A DNA stretch of 42,899 nucleotides from Firmicutes bacterium UBA6132 (lineage in GTDB: Bacteria; Bacillota_A; Clostridia; Tissierellales; Sedimentibacteraceae): NCBI GenBank assembly GCA_002435835.1, contig DIVM01000088.1:1-42899 (forward strand). The letters are read 5' to 3'. Under the pieces are notes generated by a model, which worked only from the letters and a program-made list of their open reading frames with translations, was not told where the DNA came from and did not search any database. Position numbers and translations under genes: made by a program. Each line of letters begins with the position of its first letter. Position 1 is the first letter of the stretch. This document shows, piece after piece, positions 17,043 to 24,878 of this stretch.

Positions 17043-17513
17043 ATGGAAAATATAATGGAACAATTTGAAGAATTTGAAGAAGTAGAATTCCCATGGCTGA
17101 TTTTTAAAATTAAAGAAAATTTGTATACAGTCAATAGCAAAGTTATAAATACAATTGTTAAAATGCCAGAAAAAATTACTCAAGTACCAAACGTACCTAA
17201 ATATATTAAAGGTCTTATTCATTTAAGGGGAAATGTAATTCCGCTCATTGATTTAAAAATTTTACTTAAAACAAAAATTCAACAAAGTGAATCTAAAGAA
17301 ATGATAGTAGTTTTAGAAAATGAAAATTGTACAGTTGGAATTATAGTGGATGAAGTTTTGTCAGTTGATAATATAATACCTTTTGAAGAAACTGAAGAAA
17401 TCCTAAAAATATGTAAGGATAAATATGTTAGTGGTGTAGCTAAAAGTGAAAAAAGTAATGAAATATTACTTATTTTAGACGAAGAAAAAGTAATGAATTC
17501 ATCTGAAATATAA
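17043..17513 (+). CDS. CheW-like adaptor (second, divergent copy)
   Basis: A 156-residue single CheW domain: WLIFKIKENLYTVNSKVINTIV, ITQVPNVPKYIKGLIHLRGNVIPLIDLKILL, VGIIVDEVLSV and YVSGVAKSEKSNEILLILD. It keeps the LRGxxIPxID core but is clearly diverged from the first copy and has a glutamate-rich N-terminus (EEFEEVEFPW). It may couple another receptor class, act as a competitor, or be a CheV-like adaptor without the receiver domain. GGGAGAG precedes the ATG. The pair is probably one transcript. A SigD promoter match separates it from flgM. Confidence 0.85.
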   Translation: MENIMEQFEEFEEVEFPWLIFKIKENLYTVNSKVINTIVKMPEKITQVPNVPKYIKGLIHLRGNVIPLIDLKILLKTKIQQSESKEMIVVLENENCTVGIIVDEVLSVDNIIPFEETEEILKICKDKYVSGVAKSEKSNEILLILDEEKVMNSSEI

Positions 17514-17527
17514 ATAATTAAAATAAC

Positions 17528-17554
17528 TAAGTTTTTTTTATTAAACGTCGATGA
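17528..17554 (+). promoter_or_regulatory. Candidate SigD (sigma-28) promoter before flgM
   Basis: TAAG (17528-17531), a 15-nt spacer, then GTCGATGA (17547-17554) against TAAA-N15-GCCGATAA: 3/4 and 6/8 matches at ideal spacing. It is 37 bases before the flgM start. Expression of the anti-sigma factor and hook-filament junction genes from SigD is the normal late-class arrangement. Confidence 0.65.
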
Positions 17555-17591
17555 ATAATATATATGATAATACATGATAGGGGGCGAGCGT

Positions 17592-17900
17592 ATGAAAATA
17601 AATAATATAAATAATAAGTATATAAATTACAACAATGGCAATACAAAGCCAGTGAAGAACGAGGAACCTGTCAAAAGCAGCAAAAACTTTGATGTAATTG
17701 AAATAAGAAAAAATAAAGCAAATGAAGTTAATACTATACCAAATAATAAGTCAAATAATATAGATGAAATTAAAAAAGATATTGTGGATGAAATAAGCAA
17801 AGAAGCAAGTACTGAGAAAATTAATAAAATAAAAGAACAAATAAAAAACAATGTTTATAATATTGATGTAGAGAAAATAATTAATAAACTTTTAGATTAA
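17592..17900 (+). CDS. flgM: FlgM anti-sigma-28 factor
   Basis: A 102-residue, lysine- and asparagine-rich protein. The N-terminal MKINNINNKY and the helical C-terminal part, about residues 50-102 (IDEIKKDIVDEIS, INKIKEQIKNNVYNIDVEKIINKLL), match FlgM. FlgM holds SigD inactive until the hook is finished and the anti-sigma factor is exported. Its target gene, sigD/fliA, is at 41802. ATG 17592 is preferred over 17574 because GGGGGCGAG lies between them as the ribosome site. It is the first gene of flgM-flgN-flgK-flgL, under a SigD-type promoter. Confidence 0.87.
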   Translation: MKINNINNKYINYNNGNTKPVKNEEPVKSSKNFDVIEIRKNKANEVNTIPNNKSNNIDEIKKDIVDEISKEASTEKINKIKEQIKNNVYNIDVEKIINKLLD

Positions 17901-17915
17901 ATAAAGAAGGTTAAA

Positions 17916-18380
17916 ATGGAATCAAATAATGCTTTATATGCTTTATTAATTGAATATACTGAAATTTATGAAAATGCTGTAAAATTAGAATATGAAAAAT
18001 ATGATGCTTCTGTAAAAAATGATATGGATAAACTAAATGAAGTTATTTCGAAAGAGCAAGTTTTTTATTTAAAGATGAAAGGACTTGAGCAAAAAAGAGA
18101 AAAATTAACTTTAAGTATGAAAGTGAATGATAAAACGCTAAAAGAAATAATTGAATTATATGATGGCGATAATAAAATAAAATTAAAGTCAGAGTTTGAT
18201 AAATTAAATAAAGCATTGATAGATTTTAAAAAAATTAATCACGAATGCAAAACAATTATTGATATTAGATTACATAGAATTAATAGCGTTATGTCTAAAC
18301 TTGGACAAAAAGAAAATACATATTCAGAAAATAGTAAACACAGCAACATAAAAAGTAATGTACTATCTAAGAAAATTTAA
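17916..18380 (+). CDS. flgN: FlgN-type export chaperone
   Basis: A 154-residue, mostly alpha-helical, charged protein between flgM and flgK, the fixed place of FlgN. FlgN binds the hook-associated proteins FlgK and FlgL in the cytoplasm and delivers them to the export gate. Sequence conservation in this family is low, so the call rests on position, size and helical coiled-coil character (YENAVKLEYEKYDASVKNDMDKLNEVISKEQ). AGAAGG is the ribosome site and the spacing to both neighbours is short. Confidence 0.78.
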   Translation: MESNNALYALLIEYTEIYENAVKLEYEKYDASVKNDMDKLNEVISKEQVFYLKMKGLEQKREKLTLSMKVNDKTLKEIIELYDGDNKIKLKSEFDKLNKALIDFKKINHECKTIIDIRLHRINSVMSKLGQKENTYSENSKHSNIKSNVLSKKI

Positions 18381-18406
18381 ATATATTTATAGTTTGGAGA
18401 TAAATT

Positions 18407-20023
18407 ATGCTCAGGTCTACCTTTTTAGGATATAAAACTGCCAGCAGTGCTTTGAGAGTTAATCAGAACGCTTTAGATATTGTTGGACAAAATATTTCAA
18501 ATGTTAATACTAATGGCTATACAAGGCAAAGTTTAGATATAAATTCTGTATCTTTCTCAAACAGTAATATAAAGTTTGGAACTGATGGTGTAGTTATAGG
18601 ACAAGGTGTTCGAGCTTCAGGTATAACTCAATATAGGGATGCTTTTCTTGATTTGCGATATAGAACTGAATCTGCAAAAGTAGGTAGCGAAAATGTACAA
18701 CTTGAAGCATTAAACGATTTAGAATATGTTTTTGATGAAATAAGTACTGAAGGATTGGATGCACAATTCTCAGATTTAATTGAACAGCTTCAATCTCTGA
18801 CATCAAGTCCATCCGATCCTGTTATTGAAGGGGTTGTACGAACATCAGCATCCATGCTTTGTCAGATGTTAAATGATTATGCTAAACAAATAAATACTAT
18901 AGAAAGTCAACAGTTAACATATCTTAAAGATGGTGCAATGGAAAAGACTAATCAGCTTCTTGAAAATATATCAGTTTTAAATAAACAAATTAAAGAAAAT
19001 AATATTAGTGGTAATGATGCTTTAGAATTAAATGATGAAAGAAATATGTTAATTGATGAGCTTTCATCATATATAAGTATAGATATAAAATTAACACCTC
19101 AACCAATAGGTGGTGGTAGAAGTGTGGATTTGTTATCTATAAATTTAAGTGGTACGGGTATAAAACTTGTGGATGATGATGAATTTGCATCTTTGAGTGT
19201 TACAACAGGAAATAATTATGGGGTTGGTATTAATTTAGAAAAGTCAATAGACAGTACAGCAGTTAACTCAGATTTAACAGATGTTATTAAAATAGGTCAA
19301 TTAGGCGGATACCTAAGTTTTTTAAACGGTAATGGTGAATTTGATTTAACAGGCAAATTTGATAATAAGGGTGTTTTATATTATGAAAACATGCTTAATA
19401 CTTTAGCTAATAAATTTGCAGAAGAAATGAATGAAGCAAACAAATATTTAAGCAAAGATGGAACAGGCAATTATATTCTTGATGTAGATGGTAATTATAC
19501 TTATTCAGATAGACCGCTATTTGAACCGAGAAGTACGGATAAAACTGTTAAAATTACTGCTGAAAATATTAAAATATCCGATGCTTGGGCAAATGCAAGT
19601 TCATCTTACATAACAAATACTAAAATGCCTAATGTTGCTGGTGATGATTCAGGTGCTACGGATAATATATTAAAAATGATATCATTATTTCAATCTGGTT
19701 CAGGAACTATGGAATTTAAATTTGATAAAAATACAACTGACGTTAATGATGATAAGGTCTTATTTAAAGGTACAATGCAGGAGTTTTTTTCATTTACATC
19801 AACAAGATTAAGTTTGGAAATAGAAGATGTTAAGAATTCTTATGATACTTATGCTCAAACACAATATGAAATTGATTATCAAAGGAATAGCATGTCATCA
19901 GTTGATTTAGATGAAGAAGGTGTAAACTTATTGACTTATCAAAAATCATATAATGCTGCAGCCAGGCTTATGACTACATTGGATGAAATGCTTGATACTC
20001 TTATAAATCGTATGGGAGTATAG
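18407..20023 (+). CDS. flgK: FlgK, hook-associated protein 1
   Basis: A 538-residue axial protein. The N-terminal rod/hook signature is clear: ALRVNQNALDIVGQNISNVNTNGYTRQ. The C-terminus is the paired helix GVNLLTYQKSYNAAARLMTTLDEMLDTLINRMGV. FlgK forms the first layer of the hook-filament junction and is exported with FlgN's help. It is close to the usual family length. TTTGGAGATAAATT gives the ribosome site before the ATG. flgL follows after eight bases. Confidence 0.93.
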   Translation: MLRSTFLGYKTASSALRVNQNALDIVGQNISNVNTNGYTRQSLDINSVSFSNSNIKFGTDGVVIGQGVRASGITQYRDAFLDLRYRTESAKVGSENVQLEALNDLEYVFDEISTEGLDAQFSDLIEQLQSLTSSPSDPVIEGVVRTSASMLCQMLNDYAKQINTIESQQLTYLKDGAMEKTNQLLENISVLNKQIKENNISGNDALELNDERNMLIDELSSYISIDIKLTPQPIGGGRSVDLLSINLSGTGIKLVDDDEFASLSVTTGNNYGVGINLEKSIDSTAVNSDLTDVIKIGQLGGYLSFLNGNGEFDLTGKFDNKGVLYYENMLNTLANKFAEEMNEANKYLSKDGTGNYILDVDGNYTYSDRPLFEPRSTDKTVKITAENIKISDAWANASSSYITNTKMPNVAGDDSGATDNILKMISLFQSGSGTMEFKFDKNTTDVNDDKVLFKGTMQEFFSFTSTRLSLEIEDVKNSYDTYAQTQYEIDYQRNSMSSVDLDEEGVNLLTYQKSYNAAARLMTTLDEMLDTLINRMGV

Positions 20024-20031
20024 GAGGAAAT

Positions 20032-21033
20032 ATGAGAATTACCACGGGAATGATGAAAAATAATTATTTAAAAAATCTTGATAATTCTGCAAATAAAATG
20101 AATTATCTCAATGAAAAAGTATCATCTGGCAGGAAATTTTTTAAAGCATCTGAGGATACAGTAAGCGCAATTAAGGCGTATAAATTGAGACGTGAATTTA
20201 AAAGTACTGAAATGTATGACACTAATATAAGCAGTGTGGATTCGTTTTTAACAGTAGCTGAAAGTAATCTTACTGATATTAATAATAGTTTACAAAGGGT
20301 ATATACTTCATATTTGCAAGGTGTTAATGGAACTATGACAGCTGATGATAGGGAAATTATTGCAACTGAAATGGATACATTACAAGATTCTATTTTAGCA
20401 GCGTTAAATGCTAAGTTTGAAGATAGATACGTTTTTGGAGGAACAAGTAAAAATGAACTTCCTTTTTCTGTGGATAAAGACGGAAATTTACTTTTTAAAG
20501 GAGTAAATGTAAATGATTCAACAGAATTAACAAAACTTCAAAAGTTGTCAAAAGAAACCATTAACATAGATTTAGGTTTAGGTATGACATTTAATAATAG
20601 TAGTTTAAATAAAGACACTGTTTTTGATATGTCTATGGCAGGAATTAAATTTATGGGATTTGGTACTGATGATGGCACTGCAAATGGTGTACCTAATAAT
20701 ATTTACTCTTTAATAGGAAAAATAAAAGAAGAACTTAGGAAAACAGATTTTTCAAATGATGATTCAAGTAAATATATTAAAGCTTTTGAAAAACAAAAAT
20801 CACAAGTAATAGTTGCCATAACTGATATAGGTTCAAAAGCTAATTATTTAGACTTTCTAAAAACTCGTAATGAAGATTATAAATTTAATTTAAATGAAAA
20901 AATATCAAATGTTGAGTATGTTGACCCAGCAGAAGCAATAATGGATTTTAAAATGCAGGAATATTCTTATAATTCCGCTTTAGCAATGGGAAATAAAATA
21001 TTACAAAATAGTTTTATAGACTTTATGAAATAA
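20032..21033 (+). CDS. flgL: FlgL, hook-associated protein 3
   Basis: A 333-residue flagellin-like junction protein. The N-terminus MRITTGMMKNNYLKNLDNSANKMNYLNEKVSSGRKFFKASEDTVSAIK and the C-terminus ISNVEYVDPAEAIMDFKMQEYSYNSALAMGNKILQNSFIDFM are typical. FlgL is the adaptor between FlgK and flagellin. AGGAGGAAAT lies in the eight-base gap after flgK, so the genes are coupled. The filament genes themselves (fliC, fliD) are not in this window. Confidence 0.93.
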   Translation: MRITTGMMKNNYLKNLDNSANKMNYLNEKVSSGRKFFKASEDTVSAIKAYKLRREFKSTEMYDTNISSVDSFLTVAESNLTDINNSLQRVYTSYLQGVNGTMTADDREIIATEMDTLQDSILAALNAKFEDRYVFGGTSKNELPFSVDKDGNLLFKGVNVNDSTELTKLQKLSKETINIDLGLGMTFNNSSLNKDTVFDMSMAGIKFMGFGTDDGTANGVPNNIYSLIGKIKEELRKTDFSNDDSSKYIKAFEKQKSQVIVAITDIGSKANYLDFLKTRNEDYKFNLNEKISNVEYVDPAEAIMDFKMQEYSYNSALAMGNKILQNSFIDFMK

Positions 21034-21052
21034 ATTTTTTAGGAGAGTGCAT

Positions 21053-21631
21053 ATGATAAAACCGCTTTTAGAAATGAAAAGCATACCTATGTCAATCGAA
21101 TATAAAATAAATAATGCACATTATGAAATTGAAAATGTAAATGTCTTAGCTGAAGTAATACAAAATGATAATGTTTACGAATTGAAAATGGAACCAGCTA
21201 AATTAACAATAGATAGAGTTGATATAGATAATTTTCATGTAAATAACGATGTAAATTTTAATGTAAAAAACTTTTCTCATCTTAGTAAAGGCGCTACCTA
21301 TGAAGTTTCTTCAAGTTATGCAGATAAAGGCAATATTAAGTTGGATATTAAATTAAATAGTACAACTTCAAAAATTGCATTTAAAAAATTTGAAAGCGAA
21401 GTTAATTTTAATTTTAGCGCTTGGGAACCACAAGACATTTCTTTGAATTTTGATTTTGATAAATTAAATTTTGATTTAAATGGAAGTAACCTACAATTTA
21501 CGTTTGTACCTGGTACTATAGAATTTATAATTAAAGAATACCCAAGAATTGAAATTAAATATTTAGGTGATCCAATTTATGTACCAGAAAGTGCTAATCC
21601 GAATTATAAACCAATTGATAAATTAATATAA
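21053..21631 (+). CDS. DUF6470 (YviE-like) protein
   Basis: A 192-residue protein in the position of B. subtilis yviE, between flgL and the usual fliW-csrA pair. It starts MIKPLLEMKSIPMSIEYKINNAHYEIE and is rich in beta-strand and alternating hydrophobic residues (ISLNFDFDKLNFDLNGSNLQFTFVPG). Its function is unknown. The family occurs with late flagellar genes, which suggests a role in junction or filament assembly. ATG 21053 is preferred over a GTG at 21047 because AGGAGA (21040-21045) is well spaced for it. No fliW or csrA follows; instead there is a 482-bp regulatory gap. Confidence 0.72.
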   Translation: MIKPLLEMKSIPMSIEYKINNAHYEIENVNVLAEVIQNDNVYELKMEPAKLTIDRVDIDNFHVNNDVNFNVKNFSHLSKGATYEVSSSYADKGNIKLDIKLNSTTSKIAFKKFESEVNFNFSAWEPQDISLNFDFDKLNFDLNGSNLQFTFVPGTIEFIIKEYPRIEIKYLGDPIYVPESANPNYKPIDKLI

Positions 21632-21845
21632 ATTTTTTGCAAAACATATAATTAAATTTTTTTAAAATAAATATAATATTAAATATATACATTTATTAAT
21701 ACATTTATTTTTTTAGATATTTGTATTAATATTTAATTAAATAGATTCTAAATTTCGCAATATATATAAAGGGATATGCATAAAAAATATGCATGTAAAA
21801 AATTACAAAAATAACGTAAATTTTGACATAATTTGTCGAATATAC
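21632..21845 (+). other. AT-rich spacer upstream of the flagellar riboswitch
   Basis: The first part of the 482-bp gap holds no gene. It contains long A/T tracts, a duplicated ACATTTATT, and a short hairpin from two ATATGCAT copies (21775-21795). No clear terminator follows the upstream gene. TTGACA (21823-21828) overlaps a SigD-like pair, TAAA (21817-21820) and GTCGAATA (21835-21842, 14-nt spacer, 5/8). I cannot tell which is used. Confidence 0.45.
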
Positions 21846-21874
21846 TTTACTTTTGTTTTTTTTTGTTATATAAT
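21846..21874 (+). promoter_or_regulatory. Candidate housekeeping promoter of the flagellar operon
   Basis: TTTACT (21846-21851, 4/6 of TTGACA), a 17-nt spacer, and a perfect TATAAT (21869-21874). The predicted start near 21881 lies about 37 bases before the riboswitch aptamer, so the aptamer would be fully transcribed. It is the best SigA match in the gap. Confidence 0.55.
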
Positions 21875-21917
21875 CAAAAAAGCTTAGAAAAGTACGTTGA
21901 TATTAATTATATAGAAA

Positions 21918-21995
21918 ATAGTAAAGCCATCGAAAGGTGGTGACACAAAGCTATAGGGCCTAAAGAATTTTTCTATGGTTGCCAGTTCCCGAAAT
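21918..21995 (+). ncRNA. c-di-GMP-I (GEMM-I) riboswitch aptamer
   Basis: The conserved GEMM-I core is visible in order. The first helix is GCCAT-cgaaag-GTGGT, closed by a GAAA tetraloop (21926-21942), then GACACAAAGC. The second helix is CTATAG (21951-21956) with CTATGG (21973-21978), and its loop carries the tetraloop receptor GGCCTAAAG. TTGCCAG follows. This class binds cyclic di-GMP, and clostridial copies are known upstream of flagellar operons. Here it leads the flgB operon. The 3' strand TATGGTTGC (21974-21982) is also perfectly complementary to 22063-22071, the start of the downstream terminator, so ligand binding should free the terminator and stop transcription. Confidence 0.9.
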
Positions 21996-22064
21996 ATGAT
22001 TGTAATAAATTATATATTTTTAATTTTATATAAATATATTTTTGTCTATCTAATAGAGGAAAGC

Positions 22065-22092
22065 AACCATATGTAATATATGGTTATTTTTG
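22065..22092 (+). terminator. Riboswitch-controlled intrinsic terminator
   Basis: AACCATAT (22065-22072), a five-base loop, and ATATGGTT (22078-22085), followed by ATTTTTG: an eight-pair perfect stem with a U-tract, 21 bases before flgB. Its left arm overlaps GCAACCATA (22063-22071), which can instead form nine pairs with the aptamer 3' strand as an antiterminator. The two structures exclude each other. Confidence 0.85.
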
Positions 22093-22113
22093 TTCAAAAA
22101 AATGGAGGATACA

Positions 22114-22491
22114 ATGAATTTTAGTTTGTTAAATAAAAGTTTAGACGGTTTGTGGCTTAGACAACAAATAACTATGGATAACATAGCAAATTATTCAACC
22201 CCAGATTATAAAAGCAAGTTTGTAGATTTTGAAAGTCAAATTAAGAGCAAAATTAAATCTATTTCTGATGGTAATTTGAAAAGTTATGAAATAGATGAGC
22301 AAATAGATCTCAGTGATATAATTATAGGTGAAAACGATAATCAAACTCTGCGTTTAGACGGAAATAATGTAGATTTAGAAAAAGAAAATCTTAATTTAGC
22401 AAAAACACAGATACAATATATGTACACAATAACAGAATTAAACTCATATTTTTCAAAACTTAGATCTGTTATTTCTGAAGGAAAAAAATAA
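22114..22491 (+). CDS. flgB: FlgB, proximal rod protein
   Basis: A 125-residue rod protein: LNKSLDGLWLRQQITMDNIANYSTPDYKSKFVDFESQIK at the start and NLNLAKTQIQYMYTITELNSYFSKLRSVISEGKK at the end, both typical of FlgB. It is the first gene of the early flagellar operon, directly behind the c-di-GMP riboswitch. ATG 22114 is chosen over an upstream in-frame TTG at 22090 because that TTG is inside the terminator tail and GGAGG lies at 22104-22108. flgC follows after 12 bp. Confidence 0.92.
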   Translation: MNFSLLNKSLDGLWLRQQITMDNIANYSTPDYKSKFVDFESQIKSKIKSISDGNLKSYEIDEQIDLSDIIIGENDNQTLRLDGNNVDLEKENLNLAKTQIQYMYTITELNSYFSKLRSVISEGKK

Positions 22492-22503
22492 AGGAGGCTT
22501 TGC

Positions 22504-22938
22504 ATGTTAGATTCATTAAATATTAGTGCTTCTGGACTTACTGCTCAGAGGTTTCGTATGGATATTATATCTGAAAATATAGCTAATATAGATACTACAC
22601 GGACAGAGAGCGGTGGACCTTACAAAAGAAAAATGGTTGTATTTACATCTAAAGGTCAAAGTAACTTTAAAGAGATTTTAATTAATAATTTAAAAGAGCA
22701 TGAAATTAGTGGTGGAGTAGAAGTATCACAAATCATGGATGATGAAAGCGAATTTAAGCTTGTATATGACCCGGAACATCCTGATAGTGATGATAATGGT
22801 TATGTTAGAATGCCAAATGTAGATACATTAAAAGAAACAGTGGACATGATGGAAGCTTATAGAGCATATCAAGCAAATATTACTGCTTTAAACACAGCAA
22901 AACAAATGGCTGTAAAAGCATTAGAAATAGGGAGGTAA
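22504..22938 (+). CDS. flgC: FlgC, proximal rod protein
   Basis: A 144-residue rod protein with LNISASGLTAQRFRMDIISENIANIDTTRTESGGPYKRK and a C-terminal YVRMPNVDTLKETVDMMEAYRAYQANITALNTAKQMAVKALEIGR, both diagnostic of FlgC. It assembles in the periplasm-equivalent space on the FliE-MS ring base. AAGGAGG precedes the ATG. Its stop overlaps the GGGAGG ribosome site of fliE. Confidence 0.95.
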   Translation: MLDSLNISASGLTAQRFRMDIISENIANIDTTRTESGGPYKRKMVVFTSKGQSNFKEILINNLKEHEISGGVEVSQIMDDESEFKLVYDPEHPDSDDNGYVRMPNVDTLKETVDMMEAYRAYQANITALNTAKQMAVKALEIGR

Positions 22939-22940
22939 TA

Positions 22941-23240
22941 ATGTCACAATCAATTAACGGAATAAATGGATTAAGTAAATTAAATATTTTAAATAAAGTA
23001 GATAGTAAAAATGAAAATAATTTATCATTTAAATCTATTTTTGAAAATGCAGTAAATGATTACGTTCAGGCTGAAAACAAAGTTGATGAAGATATATATA
23101 AATTAACAACTGGCGAAAGTGACGATTTACATAATTTAATGATTAATACACAAAAATCGGAGTTGTCTTTAGATTTACTCTTGCAATTGAGAAATAAAGC
23201 TTTAGATGCTTACAATGAAATTCTTCGTATAAATGTATAA
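22941..23240 (+). CDS. fliE: FliE, MS ring-rod junction protein
   Basis: A 99-residue FliE with FKSIFENAVNDYVQAENKVDEDIYKLTTGESDDLHNLMINTQKSELSLDLLLQLRNKALDAYNEILRINV, the usual conserved C-terminal two thirds. It connects the FliF ring to the FlgB/FlgC rod and is the first substrate of the export gate. It begins two bases after flgC, using the GGGAGG at the end of flgC. Confidence 0.93.
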   Translation: MSQSINGINGLSKLNILNKVDSKNENNLSFKSIFENAVNDYVQAENKVDEDIYKLTTGESDDLHNLMINTQKSELSLDLLLQLRNKALDAYNEILRINV

Positions 23241-23278
23241 TAGTTTTTTATGAATTTTAAACCGTTTAGGAGATTTAA

Positions 23279-24877
23279 ATGAATGATCAAATTAAGAATA
23301 TATTAAAAAATATAACTGATTTTTGGGGTAATTTAAGCCAAAAAACAAAAAAACTTCTCATTGGCGGTTTAGTAGGTTTAGTTATTGTTGCATTGATAAT
23401 AACATTCATTTTAAATAATAAATCTTATGTGGTTTTATTTAAAGACATCAATGAAGAAGAAACTGTTGAAGTAATGCAGCAACTTCAAGAAAATAATGTT
23501 GATTATAAATATGAAAAAGACGGTACAATTTTAATACCTGAGGAGCAAGAAAGCACTCTTAGAATGCAACTTGCACAAGCTGGACACCCTCGTTCAGGAT
23601 CTAATTATGATTTATTCACTCAAAATATTGATTTTATGACTACTGATTATGAAAAGAGAAAGTATGAAGTTTTTCAACTTCAAGAGAGAATGCAAGATTC
23701 TATAAAAACAATAGATGGAATTGAAGATGTTTTAGTGACAATTAATGTACCGGAAGAAAAATCATTTGCATGGGAAACTGCGCAAGAAGAAGCATCTGCG
23801 AGCATCAAATTAAATTTAAGAGCAGGAGCATCTATAACTCCTTCACAAACAAGTGGAATAGTTCAGCTTGTTGCAAAGAGTGTTGAAGGATTAAAAGAAG
23901 AGAATATTGCAATTATAGATTCAAATGGAAATAGTTTAGCTGCAAGTGATGACATGTTGAAAACTGATGCAATTAAATTAAAACTACAAGTTGAAAAAGA
24001 ATTTGAACAAGAAATTGAAGAACGTGTAAAAACATTTTTAATAACTATGTATGGACCTGATAATGTTCAAGTATCCGCAAAAAGCACAATAAATTTTGAT
24101 AAAAAAATAAGCGAAATGCTTAAATATATCCCAGAAGAGAAAACAAATACAGGTGTTATAAGCGAATCACAAACAGATAAAGAAGTAACAGGACCAGAAG
24201 ACGCAGTTGGTGGGATTATTGGTGCTGAGACGAATGCTGAAGTTTCGACTTATCCAGGAGTTACAGTTAAGGGCGATGATATTTATGTAAAAGATTCAAA
24301 TACCATTAATTATTTAGTTAGTCAGTTAAAAGAACAAGTTGAACATAATCCAGGAAGTGTTGAAAACTTAACTGTAGCAGTAGTAATAAATAAACAAGGT
24401 ATGTCGGATGAAGAAAAAAATAATGTAAAAGAATTAGTTGCAAATGCTGCAGGTGTAGATAAAAATAAAATTGCACTTCAAAATATGACTTTCTATGATT
24501 CAGAAAATCCAGAAGGTTCTCCAGTAGCTGTACAGGACCCAATGGAATCAGATAATAATAAATTGAGACAAATTTTAATATATGGCGGAATAGCATTAGG
24601 TATTGCAGCTATATTAAGTTTTATAATAAGTGTTTTAGTTAGCAATAAAAGAAAGAAAAAACAAGGTGCTTTATTAGCAGAAAATAAAGGTAAAAGTAAT
24701 GATAGCAACAAAGGTAATAAACCCGATGACTACTCATGGAAAGATGTACATGATGAAATAGTATTACATGAAACTGAAGAACAGGTGCTTAAAAATCAAC
24801 TAAAGGAATTTACAAGACAGAATCCAGAAATTGCAGCACAGCTTATAAGAACATTAATTAAGGGAGATGATGATTAA
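23279..24877 (+). CDS. fliF: FliF, MS ring protein
   Basis: A 532-residue MS ring subunit. A transmembrane helix lies at about residues 26-45 and a second near 433-457. Between them are the ring-building domains (YVVLFKDINEEETVEVMQQLQENNVDYKYE, then LVTINVPEE). The C-terminal cytoplasmic tail after the second helix (DDYSWKDVHDEIVLHETEEQ) is the FliG-binding part. FliF forms the membrane base of the motor and houses the export gate. TAGGAGATTTAA precedes the ATG. It ends one base before the chosen fliG start. Confidence 0.95.
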   Translation: MNDQIKNILKNITDFWGNLSQKTKKLLIGGLVGLVIVALIITFILNNKSYVVLFKDINEEETVEVMQQLQENNVDYKYEKDGTILIPEEQESTLRMQLAQAGHPRSGSNYDLFTQNIDFMTTDYEKRKYEVFQLQERMQDSIKTIDGIEDVLVTINVPEEKSFAWETAQEEASASIKLNLRAGASITPSQTSGIVQLVAKSVEGLKEENIAIIDSNGNSLAASDDMLKTDAIKLKLQVEKEFEQEIEERVKTFLITMYGPDNVQVSAKSTINFDKKISEMLKYIPEEKTNTGVISESQTDKEVTGPEDAVGGIIGAETNAEVSTYPGVTVKGDDIYVKDSNTINYLVSQLKEQVEHNPGSVENLTVAVVINKQGMSDEEKNNVKELVANAAGVDKNKIALQNMTFYDSENPEGSPVAVQDPMESDNNKLRQILIYGGIALGIAAILSFIISVLVSNKRKKKQGALLAENKGKSNDSNKGNKPDDYSWKDVHDEIVLHETEEQVLKNQLKEFTRQNPEIAAQLIRTLIKGDDD

Positions 24878-24878
24878 T

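Noticed and set aside
21775..21795. Repeated ATATGCAT as a CRISPR-like or phage attachment site
   Set aside because: Only two short copies are present, with no spacers, integrase or phage genes. It is more simply a small A/T-rich hairpin.
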